From Diabrotica undecimpunctata (Eukaryota > Arthropoda > Insecta > Coleoptera > Chrysomelidae): a stretch of DNA of 64,000 nt. The DNA lies in assembly GCF_040954645.1 (NCBI RefSeq), contig NC_092809.1:129879914-129943913 (forward strand), given 5' to 3'. The position numbers and the translations under genes were made by a program. Positions within the stretch are counted from its first letter, which is position 1, and each line of letters begins with the position of its first letter. Positions 20,166 through 30,895 of this stretch are shown here, piece after piece. Below the pieces are notes generated by a model, which made no database searches, had not been told where the DNA came from, and saw only the letters and a list, made by a program, of their open reading frames with translations.

Positions 20166-21425
20166 CTATCTTCTTCTTCTTCATGTGCCAACTCCTCTAA
20201 GAAGGTTGGCTAAAGAGGTCAGCAGAAGCGCAGTTAAACCAAGCTCTCAAATTGTTTAACCAGGAGATGCGTCTTCTTCCGCGACTCCTTCTACCCTGTA
20301 TTCTTCCTTGCATTATTAATTGCAACAAGTTATAACGCTCGCCTCTCATGAGATGTTCGAGATATTGCAGTTTTCTGACTTTAATTGTATTTAAAACCTC
20401 TTTATCTTTTCCGATTCTTCTCAACACCTCGACATTCGTGACTCTATCCACCCAACTTATTCTTAATATCCTTGTGTAGGCCCATAACTCGAAGGCTTCT
20501 AATCTGTTCGAAACATCTTTCTTTAATGTCCAAGCCTCCAACCCATATAATAATACGGAGAACACGTAGCATCTCAGAAATCTTATCTTTAAAGAAATTG
20601 AAATGTCCCTGCTGCAGAGTACTTTTTTTCAGTTTGTTGAAAGGAAAGATTCTTGCCTTAATCTCTTCTGTGTACTCATTATTTTCGTTAATTATTGTAC
20701 CCAGATATTTATATTTTTCAACTTTTTTAATTTGTTCTTCATGTATTGTTATGTTTTCTTGGCGCTGTTGGGGTTTTGTAATTACCATAAATTGTGTATT
20801 TTTTGTGTTTAGGCACAGTCCGTTTTCTTCACTGACTTCTACCACTCTGTCAACCATTTGTTGTAAATCCTCAAGACATTCCGCTAATAAAATAGTGTCG
20901 TCGGCAAACCATATATTATTGATTGGTCGGCCATTTACTTTTATTCCCATAGTTAGTTCTTCTAGTGCTTCCTGGATTATTTCCTCTAAATACAAATTGA
21001 ACAAAGTAAAAGATAGGACACAGCCCTGCCTGACGTCCCTCTCAATCTGTATTTCATTTGAAAAGACGTTGTTCTCTTTTACCACAGCGATCTGATTATA
21101 ATAGATAGCGCTAATGATCCTGATGTCTCTCATATCTAAGTTTTTCTTTTCAAGTAATTCGATAAGACGGTTATGTCTGACCTTATCGAAGGCTTTGTTG
21201 TAATCTAAGAAACACATATATACTGGCTGATTAATATCCATGCACCTTTGCACAAGTACATTCACAGCGAACAGGGCTTCCCTTATTCCCAGTGCATTTC
21301 TAAATCCGAATTGTGTGTCACTTATGTCCTCCTCAAGTTTGTTGTGTATTCTCCGGTGTATAAATTTTAAAAATACTTTGAGCGTATGACTCATTAAACT
21401 TATTAGTCTTTTTACTTTCTCTATT
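20166..21425 (-). pseudogene. RTE-type LINE, RT and C-terminal domain (group A)
   Basis: The longest RT of group A here. From the 5' side: ISLMSHTLKVFLKFIHRRI, TQFGFRNALGIREALF, CFLDYNKAFDKVRH, DVRQGCVLSFTLFNLYLEE, the catalytic NIWFADDTILLAE (about 20905), LCLNTKNTQFMVI and KYKYLGTIINENNEY. A frameshift near 20590 leads into FSVLLYGLEAWTLKKDV, EAFELWAYTRILRISW, TNVEVLRRIGKDKEV and GRRSRGRRRISWLNNLR. The 3' end is ATGAAGAAGAAGAAG. RT catalytic Asp pair intact. The 5' end joins a Jockey-like fragment directly at about 21425. Confidence 0.85.
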
Positions 21426-22080
21426 TGAACTGGTCCTTTCTAACTTTGCTCATCTTCTTGGTTATCATTGAGTTTGAATGTATTTTCAAGATGTTTAGTA
21501 AATCTGTCTCTGCTTTTTCTTCATTGCTCCTGGCCCAATTACCGTCCTCTATTTTAATGGGAAGGTAGTGGATAATTGGTCTTTTTAGTTTTTTTTAGGT
21601 TTACACAAAGAATAATAAGTTCTATTATAATTTGTTAAATTTTAACTTAAGTTGTTGGATTTCTCTTTTGAGTTCTTGACTCACAATATTTAATCTTGTT
21701 TTATCTTTAGATACCTAGTTTGTTGCCATATTCTTCCTAATTTCCTTTTATCGGTTATTAGTTTTATAATTTCCTTTGCATAATTATTTCCCTTTAACCT
21801 AGGTTTCAGCACATGAGTATTTTCTCATGCTGCTTGCTGGATGTTGTGCACAAACAGTTCAACTTTCTTATCTAGATACTATTAGTTTTGTAGCGGTACT
21901 GCCAGGTTGATTCTCTCTTCAAGACATAGTTTTACACTTTTCCAATCCGTTAGTTTATTAGTTAATGTTGGAATATTATCTTCTTTAATGACCGCATTGC
22001 TTAAAGTTAATACTATGGGTGAATGATCCTAATTTATGTCCCAACCATCATCAATGTCTAGGTTTTTAACTAAAATATTA
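21426..22080 (-). pseudogene. Jockey-clade LINE fragment, endonuclease end and linker
   Basis: Minus-strand pieces in several frames: DHSPIVLTLSNAVI, LTNKLTDWKSVKLCLEERIN, HNIQQAA-ENTHVLKPRLKG, WQQTRYLKIKQ, SQELKREIQQLK, KRPIIHYLPIKIEDGNWARS and HLENTFKLN-like. This follows the SDHSP end of the endonuclease and the SKLTDW...LKREI...RRLKRP...W linker of Drosophila Jockey-clade LINEs. At least five stops or frameshifts. It adjoins the RT start of a group A element, so the pair reads like a chimera, though adjacent insertions explain it as well. Confidence 0.6.
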
Positions 22081-22289
22081 AAAAAAACTTACTCTAAGCT
22101 TGAGTAAAATGGTATAAAATTATATTTATAAATTTTCAAAACGTTTTCATATCTATCGGATCATCATTAGTGAAAAACGTCTATAAGTAATTGAAACTAG
22201 CTACATAATGAGGTCAGATACATTTTTAAGGGAACGTACACATTCTCGGATTGAACAAAGACTTGATCCAAAGACGGGTAACAACCAAC

Positions 22290-22490
22290 TTGGTACAATC
22301 TAAAATTATCATCCTCATCATAAGTGGCTCGACAATCCGTTGTGGATCTTGGCCTGCTCACAAAGAAGTCGCCACTCCTGTCGATTCCTGGCAACTTCCC
22401 TCCATCTTCTAACCTCTAGAATATGTAGGTCTTTTTCCACATCATCAATCCATTTCATTCGTGGTCGTCTTCTTGATCCCTCTGGTGTTG
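22290..22490 (-). pseudogene. RTE-type LINE 3' end (short)
   Basis: The minus strand reads GSRRRPRMKWIDDVEKDLH, VRRWREVARNRQEW and CEQAKIHNGLSSHL then stop, followed by ATGAGGATGATAATTT. This is the RP..RW.DDVE.D...W...A..R..W ending of group B-like elements. Strongly 5'-truncated; target duplication not resolved. Confidence 0.7.
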
Positions 22491-22831
22491 AAAATCAAAA
22501 ATAAGCAGTTTTAAACTTTTTAGATAGTCTATACTGTGAAAGTTTAAATTCAGCGTTTTTCGGTATATTTCAAATATTGTTATATTTCATATTTGTTTTC
22601 AAAATCGAAATTTCATGCTATAGGTTTTAAAGATTAGGCCTTAACAATGAGAATTCTATAGTGACCGGTCACTGGAAGTGATACATTTTATTAATCTTAT
22701 GATAATCGTAAAAATAGCAAAAATCGGGCAACGTTTATTTGCAACGCTTATTTATTTAACAGTTTTATAGATACGGACTTTATTTGCAGCAAAATGCAAA
22801 CAATACACACAAAAGCTTAACTCTACCTTTT
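22491..22831. other. Intergenic DNA with a perfect 14-bp palindrome
   Basis: AGTGACCGGTCACT at about 22660-22673 is a perfect palindrome. Otherwise A+T-rich and unassigned. Confidence 0.45.
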
Positions 22832-23226
22832 AAAAAATATCGAATTTTTACTGTCGAGGTGATACAAAATTGTATTTAAAAAATTGTTTCGCGCGCGTAA
22901 CTGACATTCGAAATTTTCGGCAGCTTCAAGCGTTGTTTCTGAGAGAACGGCCCATTCTACACAAAAACTGCTAATAAACATTTGTGTTCAAATTATCTTA
23001 CATTTCTGAGTTCAAACATTTTCTTCTAAGGCGTAGAGATTCTTGGTAAATCGATATTTTCCATTTTCTTCCCTACGAAGGGGGTTTTAGGGCGAAGCCC
23101 TAGGGTAGTTGTAACAACCTTTTTTGCATGTTTTTTGGGGTCCCAAAATTGACATTCTCAGCAAAATTTAGGTTGTTTATATGCTTTGTAAAAGTTCAGT
23201 GGTATTCTCGTGTCTGACCACTGGAT
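22832..23226 (+). repeat. Dispersed non-coding repeat, copy 2
   Basis: Longer than copy 1. It adds a 5' part shared with copy 3: ATATCGAATTTTTACxGTC, GAGAGAACGG and CTAATAAACATTT. The core contains TAGGGC-GAA-GCCCTA (about 23086), a perfect hairpin with a GAA loop. It ends TCTGACCACTGGA. Non-coding. Confidence 0.75.
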
Positions 23227-23479
23227 TATTTGTTTAGTTTTTCCATGTTCATGCATTCAGTTTTTATGTTGTTTCCAGTTTGTTCTGTATTCTTTTATTT
23301 TCTCACTGATCGAGTAGATATTTAGTTCTTATTTTGCGTCTCCATTTACCTATCATGTACTGTCTTTTACTCTTCTAAGAAATATAATTTTGCTTAAAAA
23401 TAATAAATTTAATTGTTTAGTCTGTACAGAACCATAAAGGAAAGAATAACCAACACTGAATAAAAAATATCAAGAATAC

Positions 23480-23575
23480 AACAGAATAACTTAAGGATAC
23501 ATGATGAAACGGTAAAAGAATTCTGCTACTTAGGGTCACTGGTGGATTGCAAAAACAACAAGCAACAAGCAATTT
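23480..23575 (+). pseudogene. RTE-type RT scrap
   Basis: DETVKEFCYLGSLVD lies at about 23503-23550, the E.V..F.YLGS.V block after the catalytic motif of RTE-type RTs. Too short to assign a group. Confidence 0.4.
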
Positions 23576-23639
23576 GATAAACCCAATCTGAGAGACTTGC
23601 ACACCTCTTAGAATGACATTCGGGTGTTACCATTCATTG

Positions 23640-23960
23640 AAGCGAGGTGTATTCATTTGTGTTATCAGGAACCACTACACCGCGCTCCAATGCTCCATGC
23701 CATCCCTTTACCCCTTCTAGCAAGAGGGGCACAACTATCAGCCAAATTATTTTCATGTGGAAATCCTAGGTACAAGAACTCCAACACGATATCCTAACCT
23801 GATCAATGCAGGCTTCCTGCTTTCTCTAGTGACGTACCATCGAACTGAAATTGCTTTCTCGGGCCTCGCGTCTCCACTCCGGACTGCGCTCAGTTCAGCG
23901 ACTCGGTGCCCGAGGATGTGGGTCCTTCGTGCCCAGGTTTTGGGATTTTGTTAATTTTTT
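23640..23960. other. G+C-richer block of unknown origin
   Basis: A sharp rise in G+C relative to both flanks. An open frame exists on the plus strand (23757-23954), but its product matches nothing I know and overlaps opposing frames. No terminal repeats seen. Confidence 0.4.
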
Positions 23961-24025
23961 TTGGATGGCTGTCGCCTTTTTGTTAGTAAGTTTTTGATTT
24001 TTTTGGTGGCCAAAACCTTTATTTA

Positions 24026-24052
24026 TTTATTATTATTATTATGTTTTAAGGT
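24026..24052 (+). repeat. (TTTA)/(TTA) microsatellite
   Basis: TTTATTTATTTATTATTATTATTATG run. Confidence 0.7.
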
Positions 24053-24455
24053 TGTCCTGAAAATAAACATCAATTAATAAAATTTCCAGTGCTGCGTGCT
24101 GGGGTTTTTTCTGTTGGTAGAGCTACGAATTACCTAGACTTTATGTGTTTGCCAAAATTTGCTGTTTTGGTCTTTTGTGCTTCCATCAATGGAACGCATC
24201 ATATCTTATTATCTCTCGCAGGATCGGGCTTGGGTGATTCTCTAATTCTGCATACCTAATTATGGCTTCTTCTGACATTTTATCTATCACCCTTACTTGT
24301 TGCAGTTCTCTAAACAGAAAGCGTTCAGCGACACGACGTATCTGGATACATTTATCGCTTCTCTGAGGATGTTATTGTGGGCTGCTTGCATTTTCTTTTT
24401 ATTTGAATTGCTTATGGACATCCAAAAAACTATGCATGACTAACCACGATTACTT

Positions 24456-24845
24456 TGGCCTAGGCTCTCAACTAAAGCGAGAGGTATGTCAAGAGCAACA
24501 AAGTGCAAACTTTATAAAATAATAATACGCCCAGTGCTCACTGGCGGATCGGAAATATGGGCAATGACGACGCGAGATGAGGAGTTATTACGAATTTTTG
24601 AAAGAAAAGTATTATTACGGACTAATGGCAGAGTTAACGAACAGGCTCTAAGAAGACGACGAGATAATTTCGAACTCTATAGACTTTTTGGCGAAGCAGA
24701 TATCATGAAAATCATAAAAATAAATCGTCAAAGATGGGTGGGCCACGTTATGGAGATGGATTAAAGTGATCCTGCTAAAATAACTCTTAGCCCGTTCAAA
24801 AGTGAGGAAATGGGGAAGACGGGCACTCAACAGGGAAGGTAAAAG
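24456..24845 (+). pseudogene. RTE-type LINE C-terminal part (group B)
   Basis: The plus strand is open for 92 codons: TKCKLYKIIIRPVLTGGSEI, DEELLRIFERKVLLRTNGRV, RRRRDNFELYRLFGEADIM and RQRWVGHVMEMD, then SDPAKITLS after a stop. This is the same C-terminal block as at 14922-15602. The final RP-RW domain is not readable. Confidence 0.75.
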
Positions 24846-24912
24846 TGTTTTAAGGCTCATGAAGGGCTGTATTGCGAACTGGTGATAGATATTAAAATAT
24901 ATAAGTATAAGC

Positions 24913-24913
<1 letters not shown>

Positions 24914-24961
<48 letters not shown>
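24914..24961. repeat. (TA)n microsatellite
   Basis: About 24 uninterrupted TA units directly left of a group C RTE copy. Confidence 0.95.
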
Positions 24962-24963
<2 letters not shown>

Positions 24964-25965
24964 TCGCTAGAATATAACAGACCACTGGTACTTATCTTCG
25001 TAGACTAAGCCTTCGACACTGTGGAATTAGACAGCATTATAACTGCTCCGAACAATAGTAGAATATATTATCAGCTCACAAAATTAGTACAAACATTATA
25101 CCAAAACGCCACAATGTGTGTAAAACTACATGATACCACCAGAGAAATTCATATCAAGCGAGGTGTGAGACAGGGCGACACTCTCTCACCTAAATTATTT
25201 ATAACCGTCCTCGAATACGCTTTTAAAATTTTAAAGTGGGAAAATAGAGGAATAAAAATAGATGGAGAAATGCTCAATCATCTGCGTTTTGCCGACAACA
25301 TAGTGCTTATTACCGAAGATCTGGGCGAAGCACAACAAATGGTACAAGAATTAGAAAACGTATCTTCAACAATAGGTCTAAAAATGAACATGAAGACCAA
25401 ATTTATGACAAATTTAGTTCCAGCGAACACCTAGTCATCCAAAACCAAGTGGTAGAATTGACAGACATATATCTTGGTCATGAAATCAGAATAGGCAAGG
25501 ACAACCAAACCTGCGAATTTCAACGACGAATAACATTTGCTTGGGCGGCGTATGGTTCACTAAGAGACATCTTTAAAAGCAACATCCCGATAGCTATGAA
25601 ACGGAAGAAATTTTACCAATACGTTCTTCCTATTATGACATACGGAGCAACAACTCTCACGCTCACAAAAACCACATCACTAAAAATGCGAGTGGCAAAA
25701 AGATCAATTCTCGGCGTGACAAAAAAAGACAAACAAAAGGAATCAAGACTTAAGGAAAAGAGAGACTGAAAGACACAAGAAGGACCAGAAAACTAATTGA
25801 CTGGCGCCCACGAGAAGACAAACACAGCAAAGGACGACCACCAACACGCTGGATGGACAACATTAGACGAATATCCAAGAAATGGCAACAGAAGCATAGA
25901 ACCGTGAAGAGTGGCGAAAAATGGGAGAGACCTATGTCCAGCAGTGGACAGAAGAGGTTGAATGA

Positions 25966-25968
<3 letters not shown>
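24962..25968 (+). pseudogene. RTE-type LINE, RT core to 3' end (group C)
   Basis: The canonical RTE block order is clear: LVLIFVD..FDTVELD, TMCVKLHDTTREIHIKRG, RGVRQGDTLSPKLF, then the catalytic LRFADNIVLITED (the second Asp is Asn: ADN for ADD), MTNLVPANT, YLGHEIRIGKDNQTCEFQR, YVLPIMTYGATTLTLTKT and KGRPPTRWMDNIRRI. The terminus reads LCPAVDRRG and is followed by TGAATGATGATA, passing straight into (TA)n. Two or three frameshifts or stops. The Asp-to-Asn change would inactivate the RT even if the frame were whole. Confidence 0.88.
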
Positions 25969-26054
<86 letters not shown>

Positions 26055-26060
26055 TGTATA
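25969..26060. repeat. (TA)n microsatellite at an RTE 3' end
   Basis: Long TA run with two TG interruptions near its right end, continuous with the GATGATA end of the RTE copy. Confidence 0.95.
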
Positions 26061-26370
26061 AGATACAAAACAAACAACTAATTAATATTATGTAATAAGC
26101 CGATGTTTACGCATCCAGCGGTCAATTTAAAATGAAGTAATACATTTAACGCTATTAACAAATATGGGGACTCTTTACTATCAAATTAACCTTTTCACAA
26201 TTAACTTTATTGTCCGATTAGCTTGTTTTTGCATAACTATAAAACACGATTTTGTTTTGGATCTGACGGATGTCCCCATTGTATCAATTGTGTTGATCCC
26301 TAAAATACGGTCCACTTTATTAGATCTATTACTTTCTATACACGTGTGTTCTGTCATTTAATTATACGAG
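26061..26370. other. Intergenic A+T-rich DNA
   Basis: Nothing recognised. Confidence 0.4.
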
Positions 26371-26660
26371 GTGGAACAATACAGTAATGAGAATAATAAT
26401 GTTTTAAAAAAGACCTTACTAGAAATTAGACACAACGTGGTTCTTAATGTGAACAAAAAAAAAATTGTTACAGTTATTTGGGTTAAGTGTCATGCTGATA
26501 TCACTGGAAATGAAGAAGTGGTTTTTACAGCAAAAAGTGCTTGTGATACCGAAAAAGAGATAATTTTTGACAGTAATTATGATTTCTTGTTGTTGCATTG
26601 TTAAGAAAAGACGCCAGGAACAAATGGGAAAGGTTATATAAAACTACTACTATAAGTTCA
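26371..26660 (+). pseudogene. LINE RNase H C-terminal fragment
   Basis: VTVIWVKCHADITGNEEVVF matches the last RNase H motif (VKGH..I.GNE.VD) with Gly-to-Cys and Asp-to-Val/Phe changes, so catalytic residues are lost. A shifted frame adds LRKDARNKWERLY, which follows this motif in I-like LINEs. About 230 bp in all. Confidence 0.65.
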
Positions 26661-26792
26661 TAAGTCACTCCTCTTTCACATTGCTTGAGCCCTTGTCAGG
26701 GTGTAGTGAAATCCTAAATATTGTTAGTTTTCTGCCTCCATTGGCTGCGATCCTGTGCCAGGTGGACAGCTTCATGTAGAGATTTTCGCACA

Positions 26793-27490
<698 letters not shown>

Positions 27491-27728
27491 ATGCTACTCG
27501 AAACAGGCTCGTTCTGTCCACTTTTGTCATAAGCCTAATATTAGGTATCTATATCTAAATATAATGAAAAATATTATTAATTATTGTGTATTTATACAAT
27601 AATTATTACTTTCTACATATTTAAAGTGGTAATTTAATTATTCAATTAGCTTTTTGGATTTTTTGTATTGTGTGTGAAAGACAAGTTACATTTTCCTACT
27701 ATTCTTTATATATATTTTACTTTATATG

Positions 27729-27774
27729 CCCAGGGTGGAGTGGGGGTTTAACACCCAAAACCCCCCCTCCTGGG
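27729..27774. repeat. G/C-rich foldback, 46 bp
   Basis: CCCAGGGTGGAGTGGGGGTTT and AAAACCCCCCCTCCTGGG can pair across AACACCC. It lies exactly where an RTE-type reading frame stops matching its family. Confidence 0.6.
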
Positions 27775-27779
27775 TGCGC

Positions 27780-28022
27780 CACAGACGCCGGGTTCACTTT
27801 TTTTAATAGCTTGTCTTTTATATGAAGCTCTTCCAGAATTGACAGGTCGGTACTGTGTTCTGTCCAGGACAAGCGTAGAATTCCTCTGTAGAAAACCGAT
27901 AGTTCGAAAGATTTGATCTTATTTTGATCGATATTTTTTTTAAAGTACCTACATGTTTCAGCTGGGAATGTAGCAGTTTGAAAAATAAAGGCATTGACCA
28001 ACCTGAGCTTGGCGGATGGCAA
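27780..28022 (-). pseudogene. RTE-type LINE C-terminal scrap
   Basis: The minus strand reads RLVNAFIFQTATFPAETC, NDQ/DQNKIKSFELSVFYRG, LRLSWTEHSTDLSILEEL, matching the A.VFP.ATYG.E.W....K.R..AFE.W..RR.L.ISWT.H.TN.S block. It ends in the G/C-rich foldback. Only about 80 residues remain. Confidence 0.65.
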
Positions 28023-28161
28023 ATTAAAAACGTTACATGTATTGTTGTTAATGTAATGCTACATTAATACTCCAAAAAGTTAAATAAATTTTTAAGTAAG
28101 AAAAATTAAAACCTGCAATACAGTTTCTGAAGTACTTCATATTTGTAATTACTATTTAAAT

Positions 28162-28240
28162 AGGAATAAGCCACAATTAAAGGTTAAAGTACGTTTATTG
28201 ACGTTTCAATTTCCACTTCGGAAATCGTTCTAAAAATACG
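28162..28240 (+). repeat. Dispersed about 80-bp repeat, copy 1
   Basis: 'AATAAGCCACAATTAAAGGTTA' followed by 'TTTATTGACGTTTCAATTTCC', 'ACTTCGGAAATCGTTCT' and 'AAAATAC'. Copies at 35980 and 52783 are in the same orientation. Family unknown; likely the edge of a larger element. Confidence 0.7.
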
Positions 28241-28249
28241 AACTTTGGT

Positions 28250-28770
28250 ATTTTGGTCGCAACTTTGTAAAAACTTTCGTCGTTTGTCTAAAGAACTTTG
28301 CCAACATCTGGAATCGATACAGTCACATTATCTTCAATATGGTTGGTGGCTGGTTGATGAGACTTGTCGGCAGTTGCGTTTAATTTTTTTAGCCTGGTTT
28401 CACAAGATTTTCTGCTGCATTTTTTCTAGCTTTTGAATATCATTTTCAGATTAAGAAACTTTTTCTTGGTTACTAACTCCTTCAACGTTATCATCACCTT
28501 TTTCTCTTAGATTAACATTGCGATTATCCTCAAGTCATCTTCATGCTGGAATTCATTTATAATTTCTTATGCCAAAGAGGAAGTGGAAAGTCCTATTCTA
28601 GGTTCTATTTCAAATAATACCTTGTATGGCGATTGTTTTATTCCTGAATGATAGGCGTGGTTTTTCTTGAATTGGTCATATCTCAAACTTTCTGACCCTT
28701 TTACTAAACGTTCTTTTAGCCTAGCCTAAACTGGTTTATCCCATTGGGCTTAGGATAAATTAGTTTTGGG
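28250..28770 (-). pseudogene. DDE integrase-like transposase fragment (possibly Ginger/KRAB-A-like)
   Basis: Weak but ordered minus-strand pieces in three frames: PKPNGIN (decayed HPQSQG.VER?), KNHAYHSGIKQSPYKVLFEI, EPRIGL, EEDL-like EDNRNVNLREK and KMQQKIL-NQAKKIKR. The SGIK.SPY..LFG....GL series is what I remember from the integrase C-terminus of Ginger-type or retroviral-type transposases. Every piece needs a frameshift. Treat as a lead only. Confidence 0.4.
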
Positions 28771-29640
28771 CAAAACTACATAGTTTATCCTGAAATCGAG
28801 TTTGACTGCTAACATATATATTATTATATTGAACACATATGCACTGTGTAAATACAAGAAATAGATATAATTTTCATGTTTTTTATAAACAAAGGAATGT
28901 TAATTGTATACATTTTTTGTTACTATTCATATACATGTAATAATGCCAAAAGAAAAATAAATAACTAAATAATAGGTACTTTATATTTACACCTCGTAAT
29001 CGAGTAGCAATTGTGTATCTCAGGGCTAAAAATAAAGTACTAAACTTATCGACAAATATTGATCTTTCAATTGTTATTAATTAGTGAAAATCAATAGAGG
29101 AGCAGCTACAGCATTTTATGAATTTATTAAAAATAGATAAAATCTATTTTTAACTCGTCTATAGTTAACGCGTAAACAAGGTAGTTATTTAATAAAATTT
29201 ATTGACTTTAAGGGTCATCATCGATCAAATTTAACCTGTTTATCACTGTAACTGTGTCAAAACAATAAGATCAGCAGATTAGAACGTTGATTAAGTTTAT
29301 TTCTATATATTTTTTATCTTTTAAAACAAAAACATCAATCAATTTATTATTATTGGAAAGTATTGTCTGACAAATCTAGAACCCCATATTTTCCAAAGAA
29401 TCAGTAAGGTAAAAACTAGCAAAAAAAAAATATAAGAGCAGATCACAGTATACAACACAATTATCTAGTAGAGCTCTAAACTAGAGTATTGACTGTCCAA
29501 AGTTTTTTTCGCCATTCCGTAATATTCATGAAGAATCGTTGCCAATTTCCTCAGGGCTATGATAGTGTGAACTAAGGATTCACCTGGGAGAGTTTTTCTG
29601 TTGTGATCCAGCTGTGAAATGTATACCAAATAGTAAATAA
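28771..29640. other. Intergenic A+T-rich DNA
   Basis: No family recognised. Confidence 0.45.
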
Positions 29641-29649
29641 ACCAAATCA

Positions 29650-30240
29650 GTAAATAATTTTATACCATTTACATATATAATTGCCATGACACAGATTAAA
29701 GCCTACCATAAAGACATGAACCTCATCGAGGTGTACGCACTTACTTAATAAATCTGAAAAAGGAAGTTGACAACTTGTACATCAGATATTGAAGATACCA
29801 AGAAATATAAGGTAATATTATTATGGGTGATTTTAACGCCAAAATTGGACAAGAAAGAAGACATTGTAGGTAATTATGGAGTATGCGAAAGAAATGTCAA
29901 AGCTAAGTTACTTGTACAATACAATTCTGCCAAGAACACAAAATAAAGTTAGCAAAAAGCTTGCCGGGAAAAAGATTTTATACCTGGAGAGCACCTGGAG
30001 GAAAACAGAACATCATAAGGAATCAACTAGATTACATATTGATAGACAAACGATACAGAGATGGAATCAAAGGAGGTAAAACATGTTCCGGGGCGGATAT
30101 TGGATCTGTCTACAACCCAGTTGTTGAGAAAGTAGAAAAACGATTAAAGAAAATGAAAACTAAGATACAAATAAGACTAAATTTAGCATTACTTATAAGT
30201 GATGAAATACCAAAGAGGCAGCAAATACGTTAAATAATAA
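29650..30240 (+). pseudogene. RTE-type LINE endonuclease domain
   Basis: APE-like endonuclease motifs on the plus strand: VIIMGDFNAKIGQ (about 29818), FYTWRAPGGKQNIIRNQLDY (about 29965), ILIDKRYRD and TCSGADIGSVYNPVV (about 30085). The last is the G.D..SDH.P active-site block with the catalytic His replaced by Tyr. The linker then starts (VEKVEKRLKKMKTKIQIRLN). One frameshift near 29870. It ends a few bases before a Tc1 element. Confidence 0.8.
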
Positions 30241-30262
30241 CCTAAAGAATACATTACATATA

Positions 30263-30895
30263 CACTGCGCGTCACGAAAAAGAGGCCACCTAAAATGTCT
30301 GCCATTTTTTAATTTTTACGAATTGTACCACAAAGTGATTGTCATTAGATGTTTGTGTAATGTTTAAGAATATGTTCTAAAAAAGTATGCAATCATTTTT
30401 TAAATAACAAATGTCAAAAAATAACTTTTTCCAAAATAATGATTTTATTGAACAATAAACAAAAATTAACATTGTACATTTTTTCTGTTTTCTTTATGAA
30501 ATTACAATTAAGTCGTGATCATTAATACTGTGTATTACCACCTCTATTGTGAATTAAACTCCTAATTCGATTTGGCATTGAATTGATAAAATTCTGGATG
30601 TCGTTTTGAGGAAAAGCTTCCCATTCTTCCATGAGCGCCAACCGAAACTGCTCACGATTTATTGGAGCAGGTATTCTATTTCTTACCCTTCGTTTGAGTT
30701 GGTCCCAAACATGTTCAATCGGGTTCAGATCTGTACTTTGAGCCGGCCAGTTCATTTTTGGCACACCGACAGTTTCCAGATATTGCGTTACGATCCTGGC
30801 TACGTGTGGCCGCGCGTTGTCTTGCATAAAAATAAAGTTTTCGCCGACAAACCCAGCAAAAGGCATAATATGCTCGTCTAGAGTTTTCTTGCTAA
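30263..30895 (-). pseudogene. Tc1-type transposase, C-terminal half with one inverted-repeat end
   Basis: The minus strand carries NFIFMQDNARPHVARI (second catalytic Asp), then WPAQSTDLNPIEHVWDQLKR with the Glu. There are 34 residues between Asp and Glu, the D34E spacing of the Tc1 family, and the frame stays open to the C-terminus (stop at 30522). The left boundary is a TA followed by CACTGCGCGTCACGAAAAAG (from 30263), which looks like the Tc1 terminal repeat. The first Asp, the DNA-binding domain and the other end are absent, because the copy is joined to an RTE-type RT at about 30895. Confidence 0.88.

Noticed and set aside
20472..21095. Plus-strand 207-codon frame rich in Ser, Ile and Phe
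   Set aside because: Shadow of the minus-strand reverse transcriptase.
22140..22190. GATGATCCGATAG...GAAAACG on the minus strand as a Penelope hammerhead
   Set aside because: Stem II would have only three base pairs and no ribozyme stems I and III were found.
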